Positions 42,589 to 51,658 of a stretch of 64,000 bases of DNA are shown piece by piece. The notes under the pieces are model-generated. The model was not told the DNA's origin, made no database searches, and was given only the letters and a program-made list of their open reading frames with translations. Origin of the DNA: Gemmatimonadota bacterium (GTDB lineage: Bacteria; Gemmatimonadota; Gemmatimonadetes; Longimicrobiales; Gaopeijiaceae); NCBI GenBank assembly GCA_022823225.1, contig JAJDXM010000026.1, forward strand, positions 1 to 64,000, given 5' to 3'. The position numbers and the translations under genes are program-made. Position 1 is the stretch's first letter; the number at the start of each line of letters is the position of its first letter.

Positions 42589-43727
42589 GCGCACACCTCC
42601 CGCCCTCCGCCCGCCCCGCCCGCCTCGCATCGCTGGACGCCTTTCGCGGCCTGGCGATCGCGGGCATGATCCTCGTCAACAATCCGGGCAGCTGGGCGCA
42701 CGTGTACCCGCCCCTGCGCCACGCCGTCTGGCACGGCGCCACGCCCACCGACCTCGTCTTCCCCTTCTTCCTCTTCGGGATCGGCGTGGCGATGTCCTTT
42801 TCCTTCGCGGCGCGCGCTTCCCGGGGCGACTCCCGCGGCCGCCTCTGGCGCCATGTCCTGGTCCGAGCCCTCATTCTCTACGGGCTCGGCTTCCTCATGG
42901 TCGCCATTCCCCGTTTCGACTTCGCCACGGTGCGCCTCGTCGGGGTCCTCGCGCGCATCGCGATGGTCTATCTCGCGGCCGGGACCCTGGTGCTGTTCCT
43001 GAGCAGGCGCGCGGTCCTTGCGGCGATGCTGGCCTTCCTCGCGGTCTACTGGGCGCTGATGGCCTGGGCGCCGGTTCCCGGTTTCGGCGCGGGGGACCTC
43101 TCGCCCGAAGGCAACCTGGCTGCCTGGCTCGACCGGATCATCCTCGGGCCGCACATGTGGAGCGGTGGTGGAGGCGTCTACGACCCGGAGGGTCTCCTCA
43201 GCACGATGCCCGCGGTATCGAGCACGCTGGCGGGGCTCTTTGCCGGTGACCTTCTGCGAACCGCCGGAAGGGGCCGGTGGCCGGCGAGCGCCCGGCTTGT
43301 GGTGCTCGGTGCCCTGCTCGTCGGCGTGGGCCACCTGTGGGACCTGGCCTTTCCCATCAACAAGCCGATCTGGACCAGCTCATACGTGGCCTACACGACC
43401 GGCTGGGCCTTGCTTGTGCTGGGTTCGCTGCACTGGGTGATCGACGTGCGGGGCTGGCGCCGGTGGGCCCGTCCGCTCGAAATCTACGGGGTCAACGCGA
43501 TCACGATGTTCGTGGCTTCCGGCATGCTCGCAAAGACGCTGATTCTCTGGCGCGTTCCGGTCGAGCCGGAGGGCACGACTTCGGCATACGCGCTGATCTA
43601 CCAGTCCGCCTTCGTTCGCTGGGCCGGGCCCCTGAACGGTTCCCTTGCCTTCGCGGTCGCCACGGTCCTTTTCTGGCTCGGCGTTGCGTGGGTCATGCAC
43701 GCCCGCCGCATCTTTATCAAGGTATAG
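42585..43727 (+). CDS. Heparan-alpha-glucosaminide N-acetyltransferase-like membrane protein
   Basis: A 380-residue membrane protein with about ten helices. The N-terminus RLASLDAFRGLAIAGMILVNNPG is the signature of the DUF5009/HGSNAT-like acyltransferase group; other blocks are TPTDLVFPFFLFGIGVAM and AGLFAGDLL. These proteins transfer acetyl groups across membranes to sugars, though the bacterial substrates are mostly unknown. The start is GTG at 42585 overlapping the mobAB stop; the link to molybdenum cofactor genes may be only positional. Confidence 0.8.
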   Translation: MSAHLPPSARPARLASLDAFRGLAIAGMILVNNPGSWAHVYPPLRHAVWHGATPTDLVFPFFLFGIGVAMSFSFAARASRGDSRGRLWRHVLVRALILYGLGFLMVAIPRFDFATVRLVGVLARIAMVYLAAGTLVLFLSRRAVLAAMLAFLAVYWALMAWAPVPGFGAGDLSPEGNLAAWLDRIILGPHMWSGGGGVYDPEGLLSTMPAVSSTLAGLFAGDLLRTAGRGRWPASARLVVLGALLVGVGHLWDLAFPINKPIWTSSYVAYTTGWALLVLGSLHWVIDVRGWRRWARPLEIYGVNAITMFVASGMLAKTLILWRVPVEPEGTTSAYALIYQSAFVRWAGPLNGSLAFAVATVLFWLGVAWVMHARRIFIKV

Positions 43728-43782
43728 GAGCCGGTCGCAGGGGCCGCGCCCGAGCGGCGCAGCGCCCCGGCCCGCCGGCTCC
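43727..43782. terminator. Long GC-rich hairpin between convergent genes
   Basis: Perfect 8-bp arms GGAGCCGG and CCGGCTCC enclose a 40-nt GC-rich loop that can fold further. It lies just after the stop of the acyltransferase-like gene and before the convergent DUF2911 gene. No T tract is present, so it is only a possible bidirectional terminator. Confidence 0.35.
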
Positions 43783-43794
43783 CCGGTCCGCCCC

Positions 43795-44361
43795 TTACCG
43801 GCGCATGACCGGGATGTCCACCCGGTAGCTCTCCCAGCGAAGGACCAGCGTAGCCCCGGTGTCGGAGGCGTTCTCGAAGGTCATAGTCATCCGCTCGACG
43901 TGTTCGTTGTCCGACGCGGGCACCGTTCCGGAGCCGACATTGGCTTCCATCACGGTAGCATTGACGGGAATGCCCCAGCGCTCGGCATTGCCGTTGACGA
44001 AGATCTCCCACTCGTCCGCTCCGGGCACCGCGTACAGCGAGTAGGACCCCGCGGAAACCTCCACCCCCGCCACCGACCCAGCGAACGGAAGGTGAATCGC
44101 CGTCGCCTCATTGGCGCCCAGGCGCCAGGGGCGGCCAAAGGGGTGAGGGTCGCCTCCCACGAGTTCCCGTCCCCTTGCGGACGGTGCCCCGTAGCAGACC
44201 TTCACCTCCTCGCCGCCGATGCTCACGGTGGCGGAGTCGAGTGGACTGGGGCGGTCGGCAGGGTTGCCGCTCCTCACAAAGCAGTTCTGCGCCGCGAGCG
44301 TGGCCGGGGCCAGGGCCAGGGCGGCAACGAGCGCGGTTGCACCAACGGTCCAGTTTCTCAT
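43795..44361 (-). CDS. DUF2911 exported protein
   Basis: A 188-residue exported protein. Residues 1-24 are a signal peptide ending ATLAAQ. The mature part matches DUF2911: SIGGEEVKVCYGAPSARGR, RPWRLGANEATAIHLPF, AGSYSLYAVPGADEWEIFVN and a C-terminal LVLRWESYRVDIPV. DUF2911 proteins are common in Bacteroidota and Gemmatimonadota; their function is unknown. The ATG follows AGAGGGAGAAATCG. Confidence 0.85.
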   Translation of the reverse strand: MRNWTVGATALVAALALAPATLAAQNCFVRSGNPADRPSPLDSATVSIGGEEVKVCYGAPSARGRELVGGDPHPFGRPWRLGANEATAIHLPFAGSVAGVEVSAGSYSLYAVPGADEWEIFVNGNAERWGIPVNATVMEANVGSGTVPASDNEHVERMTMTFENASDTGATLVLRWESYRVDIPVMRR

Positions 44362-44500
44362 CGATTTCTCCCTCTTGCGGAGTTGGGTCGCACGGCCTCA
44401 CGTGGGATGCGCGGGCCGGTACGGCCGGTTGCGGACCGAAGGGAACCTTTCCCCGGTCACGATGGTAATGTGTTGATGGGTTGGTATTCGGTCCAGCCTG

Positions 44501-44530
44501 TTGACCGTCCCGGACCACGCTTCATAAGTT
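44501..44530 (+). promoter_or_regulatory. Possible promoter of the TPR gene
   Basis: TTGACC at 44501 is followed 17-18 nt later by ATAAGT/TAAGTT and then TATACA. This is a weak sigma-70-like match about 60 nt before the ATG of the TPR gene, in an otherwise gene-free 227-bp gap. Confidence 0.25.
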
Positions 44531-44588
44531 ATACAGCTTCGCGCCATCAGTTTGCAGAGCCACGTCTACGAACGGAGAAGACAGGACA

Positions 44589-46388
44589 ATGAGGAGTTGG
44601 TTACGCATCGGAATCACCGGGTTGGGGGTGCTTTCCCTCTTGAGCACGTTCTTCCTGCCGGCACGGTCGAGTGCCCAGGTCGCTGACGCGCACAGGGTCA
44701 TGATCCTGTGGCTTCAGCCGCTGGACGGTGCAGGCGACCGGTTCGGGCGGGACGTGGCGAACGCATTGAGGGATGTGCTCAGGCTGTTCCCTGCGCACGA
44801 GCCGATCGACGAACGGGAGATCCGGGACGCTGCCAGGCAGTACGATCTGGATCACCGGAGGCTCGGCTGCGTTCAGGGCCAGCAGCTGGCGACCCGCCTC
44901 GATGTCTCGATGCTCTTCTGCGGCGAGTACAGGGAGAACGCGGAGGATCAGACGTTCACGACCATAGGGGTGATGTTCGCCGCCCCGGGCGGAACCAAGC
45001 TCGACATCGAGGACGCCACTTGGGGCAGGCGCGACGCAAGGCCCGCCGCGGAGCATTTCTCGGAGCAGCTTTCGGACTTCACGGAGCAGCAGAACCGGGC
45101 CAATTACTGCGGGGTATACTACGACGCCAAGGATTGGTCCGGCGCGGAGGAGAACTGCCGGATCGCCCTGGAGCTGGACCCCTCCAACACCACGGTCCGG
45201 TACGTCTATTCGCATGTGAAGCAGGAACAGGGCCAGTACGACGAAGCGTACGCGCTGCTCCTCGCGGTGATCGAACAGGACCGCCTGCACGAGGACGCGC
45301 TCCTTTCCGCCGGCTACCTGGCCGCCACGGAAATGCAGGACAAGGAGGCGGCCCGGAGGCACTACGAAGCCTATCTCGAACTGAACCCGGGCAATGCGCA
45401 GGTGCGGATGAACGTCGCCTACGAACTGCTACAGGCGGGCGACGCGGAAGGCGCGATGCTCCTGACCGAGGAGGGCCTCGAGATCGAGCCCGACAACGTC
45501 GACCTGCTCGAGATGTACGGCTCGTTCGCAACCATAGCGGCGCGGGACGCCATGGAGGCGCTCGGCCCCAACCAGCCGATGTCGATGGAGGCGGGCGGAT
45601 TCTTCAGCAAGGCCGCGGACGCCTATCGGAAGGCGTACGAGATCAAGGGCGCCGAGATGGAGTCCGGCCACCTGCGCAACCTGGTCGCAACGCTCTACCA
45701 GCTCGAGCAGCTCGAGGAAGCGGTCGATATCTCGGAACAGGTTCTGGAGACCCACGGCGACGAGGGCCAGTTCTGGTCGCTCTACGCCGACATCCTCAAC
45801 AAGCTCGGCCGGGTCGACGACGCCCTGGCCGCTCTGGAGAGCCTCGTGGCGCTCGACCCCAACTACCAGAACGCAAGGGCGCGCCAGGGCTCCTGGCTGA
45901 TCCAGGCTGGCCGGGAAGACGAAGCGCTCCCCTATCTGCAGCAGGCGGTGGCAGCCGGAGAGCAGTCTGCCGACCAGGTGGCCAACATCATCTTTGCGAC
46001 CGGATACCAGCAGGGCGTCGCCCTGGCGCAGCAGGCGGCCGAGGCCGGAGGCAACGCGGTCGAGCACTGGGACTTCGCGATCAAGCTCTTCGGGATGGCG
46101 AAGACCTTCGATGAGCAGCTTTCGGAACAGAGGTCGGGCCAGGTCGATTTCTGGTACGGCTACGCCCTCTACCAGAAGTCGGTCGTGCTCGAAGAGCCCC
46201 AGACCCTTCAGACCGCCGAGCTGACGAAGCCGATGTTCGAGCAGGTCAAGGAGATCCTCGCCCAGGAGAAGGTGGCCGGCTACGCCGCCGCGGCCGGCCT
46301 GGCCGGGAATCTGGCCGAGGTGCGGGACGCAACGGAACGCTTCATCGAGATCCAGGAGGCGGTGATCGAGCGCGGAAGGCGCGGCTAG
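44589..46388 (+). CDS. Exported TPR-repeat protein
   Basis: A 599-residue exported protein. A signal peptide (about 1-29, ending ARSSAQ) is followed by a 150-residue domain (VADAHRVMILWLQPLDGAGD, reminiscent of lipoprotein-type nucleotide- or metal-independent sensor domains but not recognised), then many tetratricopeptide repeats from about residue 160 to 450, for example WSGAEENCRIALELDPSNTT and KEAARRHYEAYLELNPGNAQ. It probably forms a protein-protein interaction scaffold in the periplasm. It stands alone, with a strong terminator 25 nt downstream. Confidence 0.8.
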   Translation: MRSWLRIGITGLGVLSLLSTFFLPARSSAQVADAHRVMILWLQPLDGAGDRFGRDVANALRDVLRLFPAHEPIDEREIRDAARQYDLDHRRLGCVQGQQLATRLDVSMLFCGEYRENAEDQTFTTIGVMFAAPGGTKLDIEDATWGRRDARPAAEHFSEQLSDFTEQQNRANYCGVYYDAKDWSGAEENCRIALELDPSNTTVRYVYSHVKQEQGQYDEAYALLLAVIEQDRLHEDALLSAGYLAATEMQDKEAARRHYEAYLELNPGNAQVRMNVAYELLQAGDAEGAMLLTEEGLEIEPDNVDLLEMYGSFATIAARDAMEALGPNQPMSMEAGGFFSKAADAYRKAYEIKGAEMESGHLRNLVATLYQLEQLEEAVDISEQVLETHGDEGQFWSLYADILNKLGRVDDALAALESLVALDPNYQNARARQGSWLIQAGREDEALPYLQQAVAAGEQSADQVANIIFATGYQQGVALAQQAAEAGGNAVEHWDFAIKLFGMAKTFDEQLSEQRSGQVDFWYGYALYQKSVVLEEPQTLQTAELTKPMFEQVKEILAQEKVAGYAAAAGLAGNLAEVRDATERFIEIQEAVIERGRRG

Positions 46389-46412
46389 CGGGTAGGATCG
46401 AGACCGCCCCAA

Positions 46413-46457
46413 GGGGGCGCCGCGGGACGATCAGAGCCTGCGGCGCCCCCTTTTTTT
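46413..46457 (+). terminator. Rho-independent terminator
   Basis: An 11-bp perfect stem GGGGGCGCCGC/GCGGCGCCCCC with a 16-nt loop is followed by seven T residues. It ends the TPR gene transcript and insulates the downstream division operon. Confidence 0.95.
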
Positions 46458-46467
46458 CCGTCGATGG

Positions 46468-46492
46468 TGGGATAAAGTGGTTGCTAGTGGGA
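46468..46492 (+). promoter_or_regulatory. MraZ operator (three TGGGN-type boxes)
   Basis: TGGGA (46468), TGGTT (46478) and TGGGA (46488) are spaced exactly 10 bp apart, matching the known MraZ target of TGGGN repeats with 5-bp spacers. A fourth TGGGA is at 46519, out of register. The array lies 50-75 nt before the mraZ ATG, so MraZ probably represses its own operon. Confidence 0.75.
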
Positions 46493-46542
46493 CAAAAACC
46501 CATTAATGTGAGAGTCCGTGGGATGAACAGGAACAAACCACC

Positions 46543-46974
46543 ATGTCCGGACTACTTGGCCGTCACGAGTTTCAGATCGACGCGAAGGGGCGGGTCAGCC
46601 TGCCCTCAGCGTTCCGCCGAGCTGTGTCCGCTGAGCCGATGGTTCTCCTGCAGTGGCAGCCCACGCACCTCGAACTCTTCCCTTGCGAGACCTGGACCGA
46701 AATTCAGAAGAACCTGCTGACCCACCGCAGGGCGAAGAAGGACGGCGGGGCATATCTGAGGCGGGTCACGGCCAGCGCCATCGAGGTCGAACCCGACGCG
46801 CACGGCCGCATCCGCATCCCCGGCTGGCTCAGGGAGCAGGCGGGCCTCGGTGACAGCGTGCTGTTCATCGGCGCGCTGGACCGGATCGAGCTGTGGCACC
46901 CGGATCGCTTCGAGGAGCAGCTGCGCACCGGGCAGGAGGACGATGACGACTTCGCAGCGCAGATCTTCGGGTAG
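46543..46974 (+). CDS. mraZ: Transcriptional regulator MraZ
   Basis: A 143-residue protein with two AbrB-like half domains, the normal MraZ size. The N-terminal block LLGRHEFQIDAKGRVSLPSAFR and the second half with EVEPDAHGRIRIPGWLREQAGL are conserved; each contains the DxKGR or DxHGR motif that binds DNA. MraZ forms rings, binds TGGGN repeats and represses the dcw operon. The matching operator lies upstream. It is the first gene of the operon. ATG at 46543 has AGGAA upstream. Confidence 0.97.
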   Translation: MSGLLGRHEFQIDAKGRVSLPSAFRRAVSAEPMVLLQWQPTHLELFPCETWTEIQKNLLTHRRAKKDGGAYLRRVTASAIEVEPDAHGRIRIPGWLREQAGLGDSVLFIGALDRIELWHPDRFEEQLRTGQEDDDDFAAQIFG

Positions 46975-46984
46975 CGGACACCGT

Positions 46985-47911
46985 GTGCCCGCGTACGAAT
47001 ACCACGCCCCGGTGCTTGTGGAGCAGGCCATGAGCTACCTGATCGAGCGCGACGGACTCTACCTCGACGGAACCGTCGGCGGTGGGGGACACGCCGAGGC
47101 GATTCTCGCCCGGTGTGCCCGCTGCCGGGTGCTGGCCGTCGACCGCGACCGGGAGGCGCTCGATGCGGCGCGGGACAGGCTGTCTTCCGGTGCCGACCGG
47201 GTGGCGTTCGCGCGAATGTCGTTCCGGGAGGCCCCGCGCCACCCCCTGGTGCGCGAGGAGAAGCTGGCCGGGGCCCTTCTCGACCTGGGCGTAAGCTCGC
47301 ACCAGCTGGACCACCGGCGCCGCGGATTCACCTTCCGGCGCGGTGCCCGGCTCGACATGCGGATGGACCAGAGTTCGCCGCTGAGCGCTGCCGACTTCCT
47401 GGCGGATGCGACCCGGGAGGAGCTCGTGCGGGTGCTGCGGGAGGGGCAGGCCCCCCGGCCGGCCGCACTGGCGGCGAGGATCGTTCGCAGGAGGGGGTCG
47501 AGGCCGCTCGCCACGAGCGACGACCTGGTCGCCGTTCTGGAGGCGGTGCTCCGGCGCCGTGCCGGCCACGCCGAAAAGGCGCGGCTGTTCCAGGCGCTCC
47601 GCATCGGCGTGAATGACGAGATCGGCGCGCTGACCGACGGCCTTCCCGCCATCCGCGACGCCCTTCGCCCGGGCGGGGTCCTCGTCGTCATCTCCTACCA
47701 CTCCGTCGAGGACGCGATCGTGAAGCGGGCGTTCCGCGACTGGAGCGACCCGTCGCACGGATTGCCCCCCCGCCTTCCGGTCCGCGCCGCCGACCTGGAG
47801 CCGCTGGGACGCGTCCTGACGAAGAAGCCGGTCACCGCCCCTCCCGGCGAGACGGAAGTCAACCGGCGTGCACGGCCCGCGAGGCTCAGAGCCTGGAGAA
47901 AGGCCGCATGA
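46985..47911 (+). CDS. rsmH: 16S rRNA (cytosine-1402-N4)-methyltransferase
   Basis: A 308-residue S-adenosylmethionine-dependent methyltransferase that modifies C1402 of 16S rRNA. The start region YEYHAPVLVEQ and the SAM site DGTVGGGGHAEAIL are family signatures, as are ALLDLGVSSHQLD, RLDMRMDQ and VISYHSVEDAIVK. GTG at 46985 gives the usual N-terminus but has a weak ribosome-binding site; an in-frame ATG at 46943 inside mraZ has GGAGGA upstream and would add 14 residues. It overlaps ftsL by ATGA. Confidence 0.96.
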   Translation: MPAYEYHAPVLVEQAMSYLIERDGLYLDGTVGGGGHAEAILARCARCRVLAVDRDREALDAARDRLSSGADRVAFARMSFREAPRHPLVREEKLAGALLDLGVSSHQLDHRRRGFTFRRGARLDMRMDQSSPLSAADFLADATREELVRVLREGQAPRPAALAARIVRRRGSRPLATSDDLVAVLEAVLRRRAGHAEKARLFQALRIGVNDEIGALTDGLPAIRDALRPGGVLVVISYHSVEDAIVKRAFRDWSDPSHGLPPRLPVRAADLEPLGRVLTKKPVTAPPGETEVNRRARPARLRAWRKAA

Positions 47912-48186
47912 GCCGCCGCCGCGCCCCGGCGGTCGTCTTCGCGCTGGCCGCGATCGTGGCCGCGCTGGCTGCGGTGGCGTGGCGCCAGTCCGCGACCCGG
48001 GAGACGATGCAGGAACTCGCGCGCGTCGAGCGGGACCTGGCGGTGGCGCTTGACGAGCGCGAGGGGGTGGCCCGCGAAGTGGTCGCCCTCGAGAGCCGCT
48101 GGGTGACTGCCGAGGCCGCCAGGAGACTGGGGCTGCGTCCACCCGCCGAGAGCGAAATCGTGATCACCTCCGGAGCTGCCCGGTGA
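47908..48186 (+). CDS. ftsL: Cell division protein FtsL-like
   Basis: A 92-residue bitopic protein with one membrane helix (about 7-25, AVVFALAAIVAALAAVAW) and a periplasmic coiled coil (RETMQELARVERDLAVALDE onward), then an AAARRLGLRPPAESE tail typical of FtsL. FtsL sits in the FtsQLB complex that activates FtsWI. Sequence conservation in this family is low; the assignment rests on size, layout and position between rsmH and ftsI. Both ends overlap neighbouring genes by four bases. Confidence 0.85.
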   Translation: MSRRRAPAVVFALAAIVAALAAVAWRQSATRETMQELARVERDLAVALDEREGVAREVVALESRWVTAEAARRLGLRPPAESEIVITSGAAR

Positions 48187-50180
48187 GCCGCGCCGGCGGT
48201 GGTGGCGGCGGCGCCCATGAGGTGCGTGCCCGGCGCCGGCTGCTTTTGCTGGCTTGGGTCTGCCTGGCAATCGTGATGATCGCCCGCGCGGCCGAGGTCC
48301 AGATCGTGGAGCGGACCGCCTGGGCTCGCGACGCGCTCGGACAGCACCAGAAGAGCAGGGCCGTTCCCGCCGCGCGCGGGCGCATTCTGGACCGCGCCGG
48401 CGGAGAGCTTGCGGTCAGCCACTGGCGAGCCACGGTCGGCGTCGCGACGAACGAAATCCGCGATCGGGCAGAGGTGGAAGCGGCTCTTGTCGACGAATTG
48501 GGGGTGCGCGCACAGACGGCCGCCCGCGTGTCCGATCCTACACAATCGTGGAGCGTTGTCCCGGGCCGCTATTCCAGCACACAGGTGGCCGAGCTCCGCG
48601 GGGTGCCCGGAATCCACATCGACGGCGAACTCAAACGCCTGTATCCGCGTGCGGACCTGGCCCGCGGCTTGCTTGGTACGGTTCTGGACGGAGCCGGAGC
48701 AGGAGGAATCGAGCAGGCCATGGATACGGTGTTGGCGGGGCATGCGGGCAGGGACGTGGTGGCGCGCGACAACCGCGGTCAGGAGATACCGGGGCAGGTG
48801 GTGACGGTGGAACCGCCCGTGCCGGGCCGCGATATCGTTCTGACAATCGACCAGGATCTGCAGGAGGTCGCGGAGGAGATGCTGGCCACGGCCCTCGACT
48901 CAACCGGTGCGCGCGGCGGCGACATCGTCATCACCGACCCCATGACCGGCGAGATCCTGGCCATGGCCTCGATGGCGGAGGGCGCGGCCGCACCGCTCTC
49001 GGCCGTCAACACCACCTTCGAGCCGGGCTCCACCATCAAGCCGTTCATCACGCTGGCGCTGCTGCGCCACGGTCTGGCGTCGTTCACCGATTCGGTGGAC
49101 ACCGAGGGGGGACGCTGGGAGGTGAACGGCCGGGTGATCACGGACATCCAGCGGGGTGGCTGGCTGACCCTGAGCGAGGTGATCAGGGAGTCGTCCAACG
49201 TGGGGATGGCCAAGTTCGCGAGCCGCCTGACGGAGGGGCAGCAGTACACGGCGCTGCGGGATTTCGGCTTCGGGACGCCCACGGGGATCGCGCTGCCGGC
49301 GGAGGCGTCGGGGGTCCTTCGGCGCCCCGAACTCTGGAGCCCGCAGTCCACGCATTCGCTGGCGATCGGCTACGAGTTGTCGGTGACGCCGGTGCAGATG
49401 GCGATGGCCTACGGGGCGATCGCGAACGGAGGCCTGCTGATGGAGCCCCGCCTTATCAAGGAGATCAGGGACGCCGACGGCAGGCTGGTCCGTTTCGGGC
49501 GCCCCCGGGTCATCCGCCGGGTGGTGCCCGAGCACCTCACCCGGGCACTCACCCCCGTGTTGGTGGATGTGGTCGACAACGGTACCGGGACCAGGGCGCG
49601 CATGTCCTACTTCATGGTCGCGGGCAAGAGCGGGACCGCCCGCGCCACCGGCGGGGACGGCCGCTACGAGGAGTCGGCGTACCACGCCTCCTTTGGTGCC
49701 CATTTCCCGGCGGAGGACCCGCAGATCCTCTTCTTCGTGAAGCTCGACCGGCCATCGGGCACCTACTACGGTGGCGCAACCGCGGCCCCGGTGACCCTGG
49801 CCACCCTGGAAAGGCTGCTGTCGGCCCGCCAGTCACCGTTCGATCGCAGGGCGCTCGCGCGCGCGCAACGCGAGGACTTCGAGCCGCCCGCCACCACCCC
49901 GGTCGTTCGCTTTGCCGTCGCGACGGACCAGGGGGAGGCGGACACGTGGACGGAATCGACGACATCGGGCGAAGCCGGCGCCGCAAACGTGCCGCCGGGG
50001 CCGGGGATGATCGTGCCGGAGCTGGAAGGCGCCTCCCTGCGGGTCGCGCTGCGCCGCCTGCACAAGATGGGGCTGAGGATCGAACTGCGGGGCAGCGGAA
50101 CGGTCTCGGCGACCGTGCCCGCCGCCGGCCTCCCGATTGCCGCGGGGGATACGATCGTGGTCATGGGGGGGGGGAGGTGA
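48183..50180 (+). CDS. ftsI: Division transpeptidase (penicillin-binding protein 3) with PASTA domain
   Basis: A 665-residue class B penicillin-binding protein that cross-links septal peptidoglycan. A membrane helix lies near residues 18-37, followed by the dimerisation domain (AARGRILDRAGGELAVS) and the transpeptidase domain with catalytic serine in EPGSTIKPF (SxxK), ESSNVG (SxN) and AGKSGTARA (KSG). The last ~65 residues form one PASTA domain (MIVPELEGASLRVALRRLHK). A Ser/Thr/Glu-rich linker joins the two. The GTG start overlaps the ftsL stop. Confidence 0.95.
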   Translation: MSRAGGGGGGAHEVRARRRLLLLAWVCLAIVMIARAAEVQIVERTAWARDALGQHQKSRAVPAARGRILDRAGGELAVSHWRATVGVATNEIRDRAEVEAALVDELGVRAQTAARVSDPTQSWSVVPGRYSSTQVAELRGVPGIHIDGELKRLYPRADLARGLLGTVLDGAGAGGIEQAMDTVLAGHAGRDVVARDNRGQEIPGQVVTVEPPVPGRDIVLTIDQDLQEVAEEMLATALDSTGARGGDIVITDPMTGEILAMASMAEGAAAPLSAVNTTFEPGSTIKPFITLALLRHGLASFTDSVDTEGGRWEVNGRVITDIQRGGWLTLSEVIRESSNVGMAKFASRLTEGQQYTALRDFGFGTPTGIALPAEASGVLRRPELWSPQSTHSLAIGYELSVTPVQMAMAYGAIANGGLLMEPRLIKEIRDADGRLVRFGRPRVIRRVVPEHLTRALTPVLVDVVDNGTGTRARMSYFMVAGKSGTARATGGDGRYEESAYHASFGAHFPAEDPQILFFVKLDRPSGTYYGGATAAPVTLATLERLLSARQSPFDRRALARAQREDFEPPATTPVVRFAVATDQGEADTWTESTTSGEAGAANVPPGPGMIVPELEGASLRVALRRLHKMGLRIELRGSGTVSATVPAAGLPIAAGDTIVVMGGGR

Positions 50181-51658
50181 CCGTGCCCGTTTCACGGATC
50201 GTGACCGCCCTCGAAGACGCTGGAGTCACCGTCCGCGGCGTGTTCCCGGAGGGCGCGGACGTCGACGACGTCATGGTCGACGGCGTCCAGCAGGATTCCC
50301 GCGCGATCCGCGACGGGGATCTCTTCGTGGCCTGGTCGGGGGCCGCGGCGGACGCGCACGACCACCTGGGGGCGGCGGCGGCCGCGGGGGCGCCCGCCGC
50401 GATCGTGGAGCGGCCCGTTCCCGGCGCGGGAATCCCCCTGGTGCGGGTGGACAACGCGCGCCTGGCCGCGGCGGTGGCGGCCGGATTCGTTGCCGGCTCA
50501 CCGTCCATGAAGCTCCGCACCGCGGGCGTCACCGGGACGAACGGCAAGACGACCACCGCGCTCCTGCTGCGGCACCTGATGGGACGCGAGAGCCCCGCCG
50601 CGGCGATCGGCACGCTGGGGGTCGTCGGTCCCGACGGCGGCATCGGGGGCGACACCGGGCTCACCACCCCCGGACCCGTCCGGATGACGGAACTCCTGTC
50701 GGAACTCGTCGGCCTCGGGCTGGCCAATGTGGTGGTGGAGACCTCATCGCACGCGCTGGACCAGTTCCGCCTCCACGGCGTCCGCTTCGACGTCATGGCC
50801 TTCACCAACCTGACCCGGGACCACCTTGACTACCACGGCACGCTGGACCGCTACTTCGCGTCCAAGGCCCGCCTCCTCGACCTCGGCAAGGACGGCGCGA
50901 CCGCGGTGATCAACGCCGACGATCCCGCCTGGGCGAAGCTGCGGCCCCGGGGACCGGTCCTCACCTACGGAACGGGCCGGGGCGCGGAGGTCCGCGCGCT
51001 TGGGCTCCGTCTGTCGGCGCGCGGGTCGCGGTTCGAACTCGCCGCGCGGGGCGGCCGGGCTCCCGTATCGCTGCCGCTGCCGGGCGGCTTCAACGTGTAC
51101 AACGCGCTTTGCGCCGGCGCGTGCGCGCTCGCGATGGGCCAGCCGCTGGAAGCCGTCGCGGCGGGACTCGGCGACGCCTCGCCCGTGCCGGGAAGGCTGG
51201 AGCGCATCGTGCGCGGCCCCTTCGACGTGCTGGTCGATTTCGCCCACACGCCCGATGCCCTCGACAAGGTCTCCGGAACCCTGAAGCCGCTCATCGACGG
51301 GAAGCTCATCGTTGTCTTCGGCGCCGGAGGCGATCGCGACGCGACCAAGCGACCCGAAATGGGCGCCGCGGTGGCGCGCCACGCCGACATCGCCGTGGTC
51401 ACATCCGACAACCCCCGCACCGAGGACCCGGAGTCCATCGTGGCGCAGGTGGCCGCGGGGGTCTCCGGCTGCGAGTCGGTTCGCATCGTGGACCGGCTCC
51501 AGGCGATCCACTGGGCGCTCGATCACGCCGCGCCGGGCGACGCGGTGCTGCTGGCGGGGAAGGGGCACGAGAGCTACCAGGTGGTCGGCACCGAGAAGCT
51601 GCCCTTCGATGAGCGCCGGATCGTCGAGAACCACCTGGGGTTGGGGGGGGACGAATGA
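50177..51658 (+). CDS. murE: UDP-MurNAc-tripeptide ligase, meso-DAP adding
   Basis: A 493-residue Mur ligase. Motifs: ATP site GTNGKTTTALLL, ETSSHALDQFRLHGV, TNLTRDHLDYHGT, GRLERI, and the C-terminal DNPR in SDNPRTEDP, which marks enzymes that add meso-diaminopimelate instead of lysine. The reaction adds the third residue of the peptide stem in the cytoplasm. The GTG start at 50177 overlaps the ftsI stop within AGGTGA. A run of eight G residues (50166-50174, near the ftsI end) precedes it. Confidence 0.96.
   Translation: MTVPVSRIVTALEDAGVTVRGVFPEGADVDDVMVDGVQQDSRAIRDGDLFVAWSGAAADAHDHLGAAAAAGAPAAIVERPVPGAGIPLVRVDNARLAAAVAAGFVAGSPSMKLRTAGVTGTNGKTTTALLLRHLMGRESPAAAIGTLGVVGPDGGIGGDTGLTTPGPVRMTELLSELVGLGLANVVVETSSHALDQFRLHGVRFDVMAFTNLTRDHLDYHGTLDRYFASKARLLDLGKDGATAVINADDPAWAKLRPRGPVLTYGTGRGAEVRALGLRLSARGSRFELAARGGRAPVSLPLPGGFNVYNALCAGACALAMGQPLEAVAAGLGDASPVPGRLERIVRGPFDVLVDFAHTPDALDKVSGTLKPLIDGKLIVVFGAGGDRDATKRPEMGAAVARHADIAVVTSDNPRTEDPESIVAQVAAGVSGCESVRIVDRLQAIHWALDHAAPGDAVLLAGKGHESYQVVGTEKLPFDERRIVENHLGLGGDE

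Noticed and set aside
50166-50174. Poly-G run near the ftsI end as a phase-variation tract
   Set aside because: The run encodes the Gly-rich end of FtsI just before its stop. Slippage would affect an essential gene's last residues and the murE start context, but nothing else suggests phase variation.
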